Below, piece after piece: positions 46,011 through 55,404 of a DNA stretch of 64,000 bases. Position 1 is the stretch's first letter, and every line of letters begins with the position of its first letter. The notes under the pieces are model-generated. The model saw only the letters and a list, made by a program, of their open reading frames with translations, did not search any database and had not been told where the DNA came from. This stretch comes from Pseudobdellovibrionaceae bacterium. GTDB lineage: Bacteria > Bdellovibrionota > Bdellovibrionia > Bdellovibrionales > UBA1609. The stretch is taken from the NCBI GenBank assembly GCA_023954155.1, contig JAMLIO010000001.1:372001-436000 (forward strand), given 5' to 3'. The position numbers and the translations under genes are program-made.

Positions 46011-46881
46011 ACTCGGGTAAGAATGCTTTTATAAGTTGCTGTAAATTATCTGCTGTGACACTAACATTCTCTACGTCGGTTTGAAAGTCTTTTGTGTGGG
46101 CATAATAGACAAAGTCTCTGAGGCCGTAAATATCAATCATACCATATCGTCGAGAGAACACATTGAGAGCCGTAAACAGAGAGAGCATACTCTGATCTCG
46201 AGGTGAAATGGCCTCATACAGGTCTTTGTTCAGGTTAGTGTAGGTTTGAGATTCAAGGTCTTCTTCAAGCAAGTTGGCTGTAAAGCACTTGCGACCATCA
46301 TCAGAGGTTTTATAGAAATTTAAGCTAGGAGAGTCAGAAGGAGATTTGACCGTAGAAGAATCTATAATATTACGAAGTTCTTCTGCAAAAAAAGCATCGA
46401 GCCGTTTAAGTCCAGTTAAAATTTGCTCTAGGTGATCTTCAGACAAGGCCACATCTGCAAGCTCCATCGTGTCTATGGAAACCAGATCATCGTGTTTCAG
46501 GTGAGTCAGGGTTCGGATGAGCGAGAGGGTGTTTTGTCTTTGGATTTCAAAAAGATCAAAACCTATAAGGGTTCCAATCACGTCATAGTTTAAGGTGAAC
46601 TGCTGCTTTTGGATTTCGTTAGACTTTTCACAGATCAGTACGTCTTGGGCTAGTAACTGGTAGGGATTGACCACCATGATGGTCATGGCTCCAGGACCTT
46701 CGGTTCTTCCTGCATTAGAAAAGCTGGGAGGAACAACAGGTTTATTAGACCCACCTTTACTTTTCCAGCCCCCATTTTGTTCTGTGGTGCAGGCTGCGGT
46801 TGTGGCCAACAAGAGTGTTAATGTCGTGAAAAGTACAAAGAGTTTTGCTGAATCAAGGTGGTGACGAGTGAATGTTTTCAT
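45985..46881 (-). CDS. Lipoprotein of unknown function, coupled to a membrane protein
   Basis: A 298-residue lipoprotein with lipobox TTAAC (Cys31). After a Gly/Ser/Pro linker (to ~60), a mainly helical domain follows (SLIRTLTHLKHDDLVS, LEQILTGLKRLDAFFAEELRNI). GGAGG nine bases before the ATG. No family recognised. The downstream membrane-protein gene starts within its last codons. Confidence 0.68.
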   Translation of the reverse strand: MKTFTRHHLDSAKLFVLFTTLTLLLATTAACTTEQNGGWKSKGGSNKPVVPPSFSNAGRTEGPGAMTIMVVNPYQLLAQDVLICEKSNEIQKQQFTLNYDVIGTLIGFDLFEIQRQNTLSLIRTLTHLKHDDLVSIDTMELADVALSEDHLEQILTGLKRLDAFFAEELRNIIDSSTVKSPSDSPSLNFYKTSDDGRKCFTANLLEEDLESQTYTNLNKDLYEAISPRDQSMLSLFTALNVFSRRYGMIDIYGLRDFVYYAHTKDFQTDVENVSVTADNLQQLIKAFLPEYESPNKEN

Positions 46882-47005
46882 CCTTCCAAACCTCCGCTTG
46901 GTGCTTGACCAAGACTCCCAAAAGGGATTGACTTTGTATATTATTTTTTAGAAAAAACAGCAAGATCATTATATTTTTTATAAAAACCCAAAAAGGACGC
47001 AAATC

Positions 47006-47833
47006 TTGAATATTTTCAAATACATAAGATACCAAGAGGTCATTGAAAAAAGTGTGAAGATGCGTAAGAAGATTGACCCCAAGTTCACATTTCGCCATCT
47101 TTCGCAAAAAACGGGCATCCAAAACACCTATTTGACCAATGTCATCAAGGGCCGATCAGAGCTAAATCCAGATCAAATGTTTCTCATTGCCAAGGAGTTG
47201 AACTTTAATACTGAAGAGCAAGAGTATATGCTCTTACTCCTAGATTACAGTCGATGCTACATCAAAGACCGTAAAGAACTCCTATTGCAGAAGATCCAAA
47301 ATATTCAGGCGGAGCATCTAGATATTTCTAAGCATCTTGATGCGACCACAGAGAATCCTGAAGCCAATAATTATGCGGCAGAATATTTTTTAGATCCACT
47401 CTGCTGTATCATTCATTTGTACTTTGAAATTCCAAAGTACGCGAATAATCCAAGTCTTATTCAAGCCCAGTTGGGAATACCCAAAGAGAAGTTTGACGAG
47501 GTGATCAAGCTGTTGATTGAAATGAAAGCCTTAGAATATTCAAGAGGGCAGCTTCATTATAAAGAACACAATTACCATTTGAACAAGGAATCACATTTAA
47601 ATCAGACGGCACAGATTCTTATGAAGATCAAAAGCATTGAGCAGCTAGAGAAGCTGGGGGCCAAAAAGGCCAATATTTTTAGTGCTACATTTTCTGCAAA
47701 CGAAGAGATTCGAACGCTGATTAACGATGAGTTTTTAAAATTTTTAAAGAAAACAGAAAAGTTAGTCAAAGAGGCCAAATCCGAGAAAGTCTATCAGCTT
47801 AATTTTGATCTCTTCCCATGGCATATTGATTAA
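47006..47833 (+). CDS. TIGR02147 family protein
   Basis: A 275-residue protein of the TIGR02147 group, which is expanded in Bdellovibrio and Fibrobacter and has no proven function. Residues ~5-75 are helix-turn-helix-like (IFKYIRYQEVIEKSVKMR, FTFRHLSQKTGIQNTYLTNVIKG), the middle resembles winged-helix segments (KFDEVIKLLIEMKALEY) and the end VYQLNFDLFPW is characteristic. Start taken as the TTG at 47006 with AGGA eight bases upstream, which keeps the conserved N-terminus. It is 75 bases ahead of the pantothenate genes. Confidence 0.85.
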   Translation: MNIFKYIRYQEVIEKSVKMRKKIDPKFTFRHLSQKTGIQNTYLTNVIKGRSELNPDQMFLIAKELNFNTEEQEYMLLLLDYSRCYIKDRKELLLQKIQNIQAEHLDISKHLDATTENPEANNYAAEYFLDPLCCIIHLYFEIPKYANNPSLIQAQLGIPKEKFDEVIKLLIEMKALEYSRGQLHYKEHNYHLNKESHLNQTAQILMKIKSIEQLEKLGAKKANIFSATFSANEEIRTLINDEFLKFLKKTEKLVKEAKSEKVYQLNFDLFPWHID

Positions 47834-47908
47834 CAAGATGTGTCCTTGACCCAAATAAGACGAGAGAATACACGATGAGTAAGACTTGATCTGAAAGGGC
47901 AGGTACTT

Positions 47909-48694
47909 ATGGATTCTGAATACACTCTGGGGGTCAGTATTGGCCAAGGCCGAATATCTCCCCACATTCCCTATCTGATGGGATTTCTTTCCTCTCATTT
48001 CGCGAATCTTAATCGTGAGCAGTTTAAAATTTTTTTAAGTCATGCTTCGAAGTGCAAGACTTTAGAGACCTTGACAGAAGTCCTTCACGATCTAAATGAG
48101 ACAAATAAAAATCTATCTATTAAAAATATTATTTTTTATTTGTCAGTGCAGGACAGAGAAATTCTTAATGTCTACCATCCACTCAAAGACGTGCTCTCGT
48201 CTGTGTCAGATTGTCGCATTTCGTATGTGCATTTTTCTGGATCATTTTATCATCCAGAGATCGTTGGAATCCATCCTTTGATGACTTTTACAAAAGAGAT
48301 AAAATATCCTCAGCATATTTATGAAGATTTACCTTTAAAGTGTGATCATCAAGATTGGGTCAGATCCCATTCTAGTCGGTTGGAGTACATCCCCCCTGAG
48401 GATAAACCCTTATACCATGCTTTGTGTGTGATGCTGGGGAACTTCCCTCAACTTCTAATTGATTTGATTTCCAAAAAAATGCCAGAGAAATTTGACATTC
48501 AGGATTTTAAGTATCTGATCAGTTATTCCATACAAAATGTTCTTGAAATGGGCTCTAAGGGTTTAACGGGTCCACACATCAGAAAAGATATAGAAACCAT
48601 AACAAAAAATTTAAAATCTTTAGAAGGAACAGAACTGAAAAGTGTTTATACTGAAATGTCAGAAATGTTTCTTAAGGAGGCGTCCCATGCTTAG
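47909..48694 (+). CDS. panG: DUF2520 Rossmann protein, probable ketopantoate reductase PanG
   Basis: A 261-residue protein with an N-terminal Rossmann domain carrying a partly degenerate dinucleotide motif (GVSIGQGRISPHIPYLMG, GxGR kept) and YVHFSGSFYHPEIVGIHPLMTF, then a DUF2520 helical domain (from ~140; DKPLYHALCVMLGNF, GLTGPHIRKDIET). DUF2520 proteins include PanG, the alternative ketopantoate reductase described from Francisella. Immediate overlap with panB and panC, and absence of a panE gene here, support reduction of ketopantoate to pantoate. AGG before the ATG. It overlaps panB by eight bases. Confidence 0.82.
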   Translation: MDSEYTLGVSIGQGRISPHIPYLMGFLSSHFANLNREQFKIFLSHASKCKTLETLTEVLHDLNETNKNLSIKNIIFYLSVQDREILNVYHPLKDVLSSVSDCRISYVHFSGSFYHPEIVGIHPLMTFTKEIKYPQHIYEDLPLKCDHQDWVRSHSSRLEYIPPEDKPLYHALCVMLGNFPQLLIDLISKKMPEKFDIQDFKYLISYSIQNVLEMGSKGLTGPHIRKDIETITKNLKSLEGTELKSVYTEMSEMFLKEASHA

Positions 48695-49481
48695 TCCTCA
48701 AAAGTGGATTGAGAGTAAACAAAAGAAGAACAAGATCACGATGGTGACCTGTTATGACTATTCATTTGCCAAGATTTTAAATCAGACAGATGTGGATGCG
48801 TTACTGATTGGGGACAGTTCAGAGATGGTGATCTATGGACAAGCCCATACGTTAGGCTCTGATGCAAATAAGCTTGCAACCCTCACGTCTGCGGTTCGTT
48901 TGGGAGCACCAGATAAGTTTATTGTGACGGATGTGCCCTTTGGACTTATGCAGGCAGAAGATGGAGAGTTCTTTCGTGCCATTAAGGCGTTTATGCAAAG
49001 TGGAGCGAATGCGATTAAAATTGAAGGTGTAAGTACCTATGAAGAGAGGTTTGCCAAATTGAACGCAATGGGTGTGCCCGTGATGGGGCACTTGGGTTTA
49101 ACGCCTCAACATATTCAACAGTTTGGGGGTTTTAAGGTTCAAGGTAAAACTGAAGAGTCGCGTAAAAAAATTGTGGAGCAAGCTATAAAGTTAGAGCGTA
49201 TAGGAGCTTTTGCGATGGTCCTTGAATGTGTACCTAGCGAGTTGGCACGAGTGATCTCTGCCGAAGTTGCGATTCCGACTATTGGAATCGGTGCAGGTAA
49301 AGATGTAGATGGTCAGGTTCTTGTGTTGCAAGACTTACTTGGATTCAATCCAGATTTTAAACCTAAATTTGTACGCCACTATCTGAACGGTTTTCAAATA
49401 GTCAGCGAGGCGATCAACTCTTATGTGAATGACGTGAAAGAGGTAAATTTTCCCAGTGAGGTCGAGTCCTATGAGTTGTAG
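48687..49481 (+). CDS. panB: 3-methyl-2-oxobutanoate hydroxymethyltransferase
   Basis: Transfers a hydroxymethyl group from methylene-tetrahydrofolate to 2-oxoisovalerate, giving ketopantoate. The conserved MVTCYDYSFAKIL, LLIGDSSEMVIYG, AIKIEG and GHLGLTPQ segments are present. 264 residues, normal. The ATG at 48687 follows AAGGAGG; the ORF extension to 48642 lies inside panG. It overlaps panC by 11 bases. Confidence 0.95.
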   Translation: MLSPQKWIESKQKKNKITMVTCYDYSFAKILNQTDVDALLIGDSSEMVIYGQAHTLGSDANKLATLTSAVRLGAPDKFIVTDVPFGLMQAEDGEFFRAIKAFMQSGANAIKIEGVSTYEERFAKLNAMGVPVMGHLGLTPQHIQQFGGFKVQGKTEESRKKIVEQAIKLERIGAFAMVLECVPSELARVISAEVAIPTIGIGAGKDVDGQVLVLQDLLGFNPDFKPKFVRHYLNGFQIVSEAINSYVNDVKEVNFPSEVESYEL

Positions 49482-50289
49482 AATCATAAGTACAGCTTCA
49501 GAGATGAAGCTTCTTACTCAAGGTCACAAGAGCGTAGACATTGGATTTATCCCTACCATGGGAGCCTTGCATGAAGGGCATCTGACTTTGATTAAGCAAG
49601 CCCAAAAAAAGGATTCTGTGATTGTGGTCTCGATTTTTGTGAATCCCACACAGTTCAATAACCCCAAAGACTTTGCAGCCTATCCTCATCGTGTTGCAGA
49701 AGATATCAAAAAGTTAGAACTTTTGGGTGTGGATTATGTGTTCTTGCCGAGTGCAGAAGAGATTTATCCCCATGGCTATCAATACAAGGTGCATGAAGAC
49801 ACGGACTCTAAAGGATTGTGTGGGGACACTCGGCCAGGACATTTTGATGGTGTGCTTACGGTGTTAATTAAACTCTTTCATATCGTACAACCCACCAGAG
49901 TTTATATGGGTTTAAAAGATTATCAGCAGTGGAGGCTTGTCAAAGGCATGGTCAAAGATCTTTTTATGGACATAGATGTTGTGGGTGTACCGACGGTCAG
50001 GACCAAAGAGGGTTTGGCGTTGAGTTCTAGAAATTTAAATTTAAATGCAGAGCAATTAGCCATAGCCACTCAGTTTGCGCAAATATTAAATCAACCGCAA
50101 AAAAATCTTGAAAGTATCAAGAAGGAACTTGAGGCCTTAAATATTAAAATTGATTACCTTGAAGAACGCTGGGGCAGAAGGTTTGCCGCTGTTTTTGTAG
50201 GTGATGTACGTTTGATAGATAATGTCAGTCTGAACGAAGATCGTACAGAGAGTAGAGATGGGAGGCTTCATGTCGAAAGTGCTCTTTAA
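49471..50289 (+). CDS. panC: Pantoate-beta-alanine ligase
   Basis: ATP-dependent ligation of pantoate and beta-alanine to pantothenate. GFIPTMGALHEGHLTLI has the HxGH nucleotidyl-transfer motif; VSIFVNPTQF, YMGLKDYQQW and GLALSSRN (KMSKS-like) are also present. 272 residues. The start at 49471 follows GAGG and lies inside the end of panB; the upstream GTG at 49456 is less likely. Confidence 0.95.
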   Translation: MSCRIISTASEMKLLTQGHKSVDIGFIPTMGALHEGHLTLIKQAQKKDSVIVVSIFVNPTQFNNPKDFAAYPHRVAEDIKKLELLGVDYVFLPSAEEIYPHGYQYKVHEDTDSKGLCGDTRPGHFDGVLTVLIKLFHIVQPTRVYMGLKDYQQWRLVKGMVKDLFMDIDVVGVPTVRTKEGLALSSRNLNLNAEQLAIATQFAQILNQPQKNLESIKKELEALNIKIDYLEERWGRRFAAVFVGDVRLIDNVSLNEDRTESRDGRLHVESAL

Positions 50290-51553
50290 AATTTCAGGTT
50301 CGATTGCCGCATACAAGGCGTGCTCTGTGATTTCTGCATTAGTGCAACAGGGGCATGAAGTTCAAGTTGTAGCCACAAAAGATGTATTTCATTTTGTGGG
50401 AGAGTCCACTTTTGAGGGGCTCACGGGGCGTTCTGTGCTTTCAGATATACACCATCAAGGTGATGTGATGGCGCACATTCATCTGAATACGTGGGCAGAT
50501 ATTTCGATACTCTGTCCTGCATCGGCAAACACCATGGCAAAAATTGCTAACGGACTTGCCGACAACCTTGTGACCACGTTGGCTCTGGCTAGAGTTCCCG
50601 AAACGCCGTATCTGCTTTTCCCTGCGATGAATCCTAAGATGTGGTCGGCACCCGCAACGCAAGATAATGTTAAACGCTTACAGAACTATGGGTTTCAGAT
50701 TCATAATGGTGAAGCGGGAAGAATGGCCTGTGGTGATGTTGGTGAAGGACGGTTGTTAGAACCCGATCAAATTCTTCAACTGCTTAAGCCGTGGTTGCAA
50801 GAAGATCGCAAAACAACGAAGCGCTCTCGAGTTCTGGTCACGGCAGGTGGAACTTCTGAAAAAATAGATGCGGTGAGGGTGTTTACCAACACTAGCTCTG
50901 GGCGCACAGGCGCGCAGATTGCAAAAAAGTTGTCTGACGCCTTTGATGTGACTTTTGTAGGATCGGCTTCGGCCATTAAGGCACTCGAAGCACTTCGACC
51001 TGCTTGTGGACCTGCGATCGCGGTTTTACAATACGAATCTTTTGCGGATTTGCAATTGTGTTTGAAAACAGAACTTGGGACCCACTCCTACGAGGCGGTG
51101 GTTCATGCTGCAGCGGTAAGTGATTTTAAACCTGTAGCCATTACGCAAGAAGGAGAAAGGTACCCTTTGCCTTTGGCAGAAAAACTTAAAACAAGTCCAA
51201 GCTTGGAAGTGGTGTTTGAACAGAATCCTAAGTTGATTCAAAACTTAAAAGACTGGTCTCTAAATCCTAGAGTGACGGTCTTTGGCTTTAAGCTCTTACA
51301 AGACAAAACACCTGAGCACGTTGCAGAGAATGTGGAGAAGATTCTTAAGAGTAGTGATTACGTTGTATTGAATTTCATAGATGAAGTGAGCGAGAACCAA
51401 CATCAGTACAGCCTTTATAAATCTATGCAGAAAGGTTTGGTAGCGCATGGATCGACAAATATTGAGCTTGCGGATCATATTTTAGATCTTCTGCGAGGGT
51501 CAGGTGAAACTCATTTTTTAGATGATGTGAATATCAATGCCAAGGAGCTATAA
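50270..51553 (+). CDS. coaBC: Bifunctional phosphopantothenoylcysteine decarboxylase / synthetase
   Basis: Couples cysteine to phosphopantothenate (CoaB) and decarboxylates the product to phosphopantetheine (CoaC). The N-terminal flavin CoaC domain has GSIAAYKAC, the catalytic His near 75 in HIHLNTWAD, PASANTMAKIANGLADNL and the flexible-flap Cys in GRMACGDVGEGRL; the CoaB domain starts at ~185 (VLVTAGGTSEKIDAVR) with HAAAVSDF. The ATG at 50270 follows GGGAGG. It overlaps panC by 20 bases. Confidence 0.95.
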   Translation: MSKVLFKISGSIAAYKACSVISALVQQGHEVQVVATKDVFHFVGESTFEGLTGRSVLSDIHHQGDVMAHIHLNTWADISILCPASANTMAKIANGLADNLVTTLALARVPETPYLLFPAMNPKMWSAPATQDNVKRLQNYGFQIHNGEAGRMACGDVGEGRLLEPDQILQLLKPWLQEDRKTTKRSRVLVTAGGTSEKIDAVRVFTNTSSGRTGAQIAKKLSDAFDVTFVGSASAIKALEALRPACGPAIAVLQYESFADLQLCLKTELGTHSYEAVVHAAAVSDFKPVAITQEGERYPLPLAEKLKTSPSLEVVFEQNPKLIQNLKDWSLNPRVTVFGFKLLQDKTPEHVAENVEKILKSSDYVVLNFIDEVSENQHQYSLYKSMQKGLVAHGSTNIELADHILDLLRGSGETHFLDDVNINAKEL

Positions 51554-51554
51554 T

Positions 51555-52331
51555 ATGATGTTGTGTTTAGATGTGGGGAACACCCAGATTTATGGTGGAG
51601 TTTATAATCAAGAGGGTGAAATCAAACATCGTTTTCGAATGACGACGTCCGCAGTGAAAACCTCTGACGAGATTGGCATTTTTTTAAAAGCTGTTTTGGA
51701 ACAAAATGGTGTAGAGGACATTTCTCAAATCAAACGCGTGGGTGTGTGCTCAGTTGTTCCACAACAAGACCATTCAATGAAAAACGCCATTTTAAAGTAC
51801 TTCAAGGTGCAGCCTTTTTTCTTAGAGGCAGGTGTAAAGACAGGTATTAAATTAAAATCTCCAAATCCAAAAGAGGTGGGCGCTGATCGCATTGCCAGTG
51901 CCATTGCTGGAAGCCATAACTTTGAAAATAAAAATCTGGTCATTGTAGATTTTGGAACAGCAATCACTGTAGATGTGATCAACTCAGATAAAGACTATCT
52001 GGGAGGTGTAATACTTGCGGGTGTAAGATTGAGTGTAGAAGCTTTGGGCTTAAAAACGGCGAAGCTGCCCATTGTGCAAGTTCAAAAACCTGAACGCACA
52101 GTAGGACGAACCACAGTAGAGTGCATCCAATCAGGAATTTTTTATGGAACTGTAGGATCAATCAAAGAGATTGTAAGTCGAATTAAAACTGAAGCCTTTG
52201 CGGGACAAGACAGTATGGTGATTGCAACGGGCGGTTTTGCGGGTTTATTTAAAGACGAAAAGTTATTCGACCTTGAGGCGCCAGATTTAGTCTTAGATGG
52301 TTTAAGAATCTGCTACCTTAAAAATCTTTAG
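51555..52331 (+). CDS. coaX: Type III pantothenate kinase
   Basis: CoaX-type kinase that phosphorylates pantothenate, the first dedicated step of CoA synthesis. LCLDVGNTQIYGGVY (phosphate-1 motif), GADRIASAIAG and LVIVDFGTAITVDVI are the type III signatures. 258 residues; AGGAG at 51542 fits the ATG at 51555. Type III kinases are not inhibited by CoA and use monovalent cations (family knowledge). Last gene of the run. Confidence 0.95.
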   Translation: MMLCLDVGNTQIYGGVYNQEGEIKHRFRMTTSAVKTSDEIGIFLKAVLEQNGVEDISQIKRVGVCSVVPQQDHSMKNAILKYFKVQPFFLEAGVKTGIKLKSPNPKEVGADRIASAIAGSHNFENKNLVIVDFGTAITVDVINSDKDYLGGVILAGVRLSVEALGLKTAKLPIVQVQKPERTVGRTTVECIQSGIFYGTVGSIKEIVSRIKTEAFAGQDSMVIATGGFAGLFKDEKLFDLEAPDLVLDGLRICYLKNL

Positions 52332-52345
52332 GACCTCATAGATCT

Positions 52346-52388
52346 ATTGGTGTCCAAGATCTTTTAGCTTGGCCCCCCGTGGACCAAT
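52346..52388. repeat. Nested inverted repeat between coaX and mvaB
   Basis: Outer arms ATTGGT (52346-52351) and ACCAAT (52383-52388) enclose inner arms CCAAG (52354-52358) and CTTGG (52368-52372). It lies between convergent genes and could act as a terminator, though no clear T-run follows. The rest of this 158-base gap is A/T-rich with no gene. Confidence 0.45.
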
Positions 52389-52489
52389 CAATATCTTTTC
52401 GGCCTGACTCTTCCTGTGGTCCCATCAAAAGAAATTAAAGGCGAGAAACGCTCACTTGCCTTTAAGGTCAAATAAATATTGTATATTTG

Positions 52490-53398
52490 TTATTTAAAAT
52501 AAATTTTGGAACCAGAAAGTCCAACGTGAGAGTTCAAAGGACGTCCCACAATATCTTGAATCCACTTGTGGGTGTGAACTAGGAGTTCAAGATTAAGGCC
52601 TGTTTTGTGCCCCATGCCCTCTAACATATAAACAAGATCTTCGGTGGCAAGATTGCCAAGCGCCCCAGGTGCGTAAGGGCATCCTCCAAGCCCGCCCAGG
52701 CTGGAGTCAAAAATATGAATGCCGTGCTCGAGGCTTTTTAAAACATTGGCGAGTGCGGTTCCTCGAGTGTCATGGAAGTGCATAGCAATTTTAGTAAAAG
52801 GGACATCTGCTTTTTTAAGTGCTTTAAGTAAAGCGTCGACCTGTTTGGGCGTAGCCACACCAATGGTATCGCCAAGAGAAACCTCATAGCAGCCAATATT
52901 CAGTAGTTTTTTTGTAAGCTTGACCACAGTTTTAGTGGGAATAACGCCTTCAAAAGGGCAAGCAAATACTGTGCTTAAGTAACCGCGCACTTTGATCTTT
53001 TTACTCTTGGCGACTTTCATCACCTGTTCAAAACGCACAAAACTTTCTTCAATACTGCAATTGATATTACGCTTGGAAAAACTCTCAGAAGCCGCTGCAA
53101 AAATGGCCACGTCTTTGACATCATACTTAAGAGCTTGTTCTAAGCCAATAAGGTTAGGGACAAGTGCAGAGTAAACGATTTTATTTTTGGTTTGAGAAAG
53201 ACTTTGGGCCACTTGATCGCTGCCAGACATTTGTGGAACCCATTTCGGAGAGACAAAAGCCCCAAACTCAATGAACTTTAACCCAGTCTGCGAAAGTTTG
53301 TTTACAAACTCAATCTTTTCTTGGGGCGAGAGGATTCGTTTTTCGTTTTGTAGTCCGTCTCGTGGTCCCACTTCAACTATTTTTATTGCTCTTTTCAT
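52490..53398 (-). CDS. mvaB: Hydroxymethylglutaryl-CoA lyase
   Basis: Splits HMG-CoA into acetoacetate and acetyl-CoA, the last step of leucine breakdown. A DRE-TIM metallolyase: VEVGPRDGLQNE at the start, AMHFHDTRGTALAN and GLGGCPYAPGALGNLATED with the catalytic Cys. 302 residues. The ATG at 53398 is preferred to a GTG one codon earlier. It begins four bases after the carboxylase alpha gene stops. Confidence 0.94.
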   Translation of the reverse strand: MKRAIKIVEVGPRDGLQNEKRILSPQEKIEFVNKLSQTGLKFIEFGAFVSPKWVPQMSGSDQVAQSLSQTKNKIVYSALVPNLIGLEQALKYDVKDVAIFAAASESFSKRNINCSIEESFVRFEQVMKVAKSKKIKVRGYLSTVFACPFEGVIPTKTVVKLTKKLLNIGCYEVSLGDTIGVATPKQVDALLKALKKADVPFTKIAMHFHDTRGTALANVLKSLEHGIHIFDSSLGGLGGCPYAPGALGNLATEDLVYMLEGMGHKTGLNLELLVHTHKWIQDIVGRPLNSHVGLSGSKIYFK

Positions 53399-53402
53399 CA
53401 CT

Positions 53403-55343
53403 TTATTCCATTTCTAAAATTAGATCGTCAGCCTGTAAGATGTCGCCTTGTTTAAAGTGTACAGCAGTGATTTTTCCAGAGGCCGCCGCTTTAATCGAGT
53501 GTTCCATTTTCATGGCTTCTAAAACCACAAGAGTGTCTCCTTCTTTAATCTTATCACCGACTTGGCATAACACCTTAAATAAGGTTCCAGGCATAGGGGA
53601 GTGAATTTTACCGCTTTGAGCTCCACCAGCTTGGGACGTTTTTGTTCTTAATGAAAAACTATAAGTATCAGATCCATAGGACCACCACATTTTGTCTTCT
53701 ACACGCATAGAGTTCACATTTTGAAGATTGAGTCTTACAAGCGGTGTCCCTTGATAAAGCGCAGACTCTTTCCATTGGTTGGTCCAAGGGGAGTTGGGTA
53801 TAAGTGTCGCCCCCGACGTCGCACTGATGTTTTTTTGTGAAGACCACATTGATGAGGAATTGTGCGCAGAAGTAGAGGGTGTCTTTTGTGAAGTGGTCGT
53901 GTGAGTGAAGTAAGAGTCTATGGGATAAAAAATATCCAAAGTTTTAGTGAGATGATCTGCCACCACTTTTTGTGTTTCAGCGTCTAAGCTCGGTGTGAGG
54001 CCCAGATTGAAGTTGTTTTCAAAGAACTGTGTTGTGACCGTGTTGGCCATGTAATCGGGATGACGTAAGATCTGTGCGAGCAGAGGTTTATTGGTATAAA
54101 AGCCAAAGATTTCAAGATGGTCTAAAAGATCCAGTAAGTCGGCAATAGCTTCCTCGCGCGTATCCTGTGTGGAGATGATTTTAGCAACCATAGAATCATA
54201 ATAAGGAGTCACGCGGTCCCTAGCTTCAATGCCATATTCGTAACGGCGGCCTTGGCCCTGAGGAAAAATCAGTTTACCCACTTGGCCAATACTGGGCGCA
54301 CCGTTTTTGTAGGGGTCTTCAGCATAAAGACGCAACTCGATGGAAGCCCCTTTGGGTTGAAATGCTGCTGGCCAATTTAAATCTGTTTTCTGAGCAGTAA
54401 GGATTTGGGCTTTGACTAGGTCTACTCCAAACACCTCTTCGGTGACAGGATGTTCGACTTGCAGGCGTGTGTTCACTTCTAGAAAGTAAAATTGATCCTC
54501 TTGAAATAAAAACTCCACAGTTCCTGCATTAAGGTAATTTGCAAGTTCCGCAATTTTTTTGGCATAGCCGTGTACTAGTGTACGTTGTTCGGTGTTCAAA
54601 CTTGTTGAAGGGGTTTCTTCTATGATCTTTTGATGTTTTCTTTGAACCGAACATTCTCTTTCCCCAAGAACATGAATGTTCCCTTTGTGGTCACCAAAGA
54701 TTTGCACTTCAATATGTTTGGCTTGATGGAGATACTTTTCTAAAAAGACAGAGGGATTGCCGAAGGCTTTCAGAGCTTCGCTTTTAGCAAGATTGATCTG
54801 TTCGTGAGCTTCCTTATGATGATGAATCACACGCATCCCACGTCCACCACCCCCAGCCGTGGCTTTGACAATAACAGGGTAACCGATTTTTTCACATTCA
54901 CTGACGAGTTTATCAATGTCGCTATCTTCGCCTTTATAGCCAGGTATCGTAGGCACACCTGCTTTTTGGCAGAGTTCCTTGGCTGTTTTTTTGTCACCAA
55001 AAGACATGATGGTCTCAGGTGTAGGGCCGATGAAAATCATACCTGCGTCTGCGACTTTCTGCGCGAACTCTGCGTTCTCGGATAAAAAACCAAACCCAGG
55101 GTGAATCGCATCGGCTTGATGTTTGAGAGCCGCAGCAATGACGTGATCCATATTTAAATAACTGTCTGCTGAAGCCGCGCCTCCTATCAGTGCAGTTTCA
55201 TCACACATTCTGTAAGCCAAAGTTTCGGTGTCAGGTTCTGAATGTAAAAGAACAGTTTTGATACCCAGTTCATGACAAGTCCGATGGATACGGCAGGCGA
55301 CTTCCCCTCGATTGGCAATGGCTATTTTTTTAATGGTCTTCAT
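53403..55343 (-). CDS. liuD: Methylcrotonyl-CoA carboxylase alpha subunit (biotin carboxylase + BCCP)
   Basis: A 646-residue biotin-dependent carboxylase subunit: biotin carboxylase domain (~3-450; KIAIANRGEVACRI, ATAGGGGRGMR, EVNTRLQVEHPVTE), a linker with low-complexity Ser/Thr (~480-520), and a C-terminal biotinyl domain with Lys612 in LEAMKMEH. Neighbouring genes for a methylcrotonyl-type beta subunit, a methylglutaconyl-CoA hydratase-like enzyme and HMG-CoA lyase point to leucine catabolism rather than propionyl- or acetyl-CoA carboxylase. Confidence 0.9.
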   Translation of the reverse strand: MKTIKKIAIANRGEVACRIHRTCHELGIKTVLLHSEPDTETLAYRMCDETALIGGAASADSYLNMDHVIAAALKHQADAIHPGFGFLSENAEFAQKVADAGMIFIGPTPETIMSFGDKKTAKELCQKAGVPTIPGYKGEDSDIDKLVSECEKIGYPVIVKATAGGGGRGMRVIHHHKEAHEQINLAKSEALKAFGNPSVFLEKYLHQAKHIEVQIFGDHKGNIHVLGERECSVQRKHQKIIEETPSTSLNTEQRTLVHGYAKKIAELANYLNAGTVEFLFQEDQFYFLEVNTRLQVEHPVTEEVFGVDLVKAQILTAQKTDLNWPAAFQPKGASIELRLYAEDPYKNGAPSIGQVGKLIFPQGQGRRYEYGIEARDRVTPYYDSMVAKIISTQDTREEAIADLLDLLDHLEIFGFYTNKPLLAQILRHPDYMANTVTTQFFENNFNLGLTPSLDAETQKVVADHLTKTLDIFYPIDSYFTHTTTSQKTPSTSAHNSSSMWSSQKNISATSGATLIPNSPWTNQWKESALYQGTPLVRLNLQNVNSMRVEDKMWWSYGSDTYSFSLRTKTSQAGGAQSGKIHSPMPGTLFKVLCQVGDKIKEGDTLVVLEAMKMEHSIKAAASGKITAVHFKQGDILQADDLILEME

Positions 55344-55404
55344 CTTTCACCTACTCACTCAGTTTTAAAATCCAAGTTGTTATAGAATCAGCATAAGTGT
55401 GATC

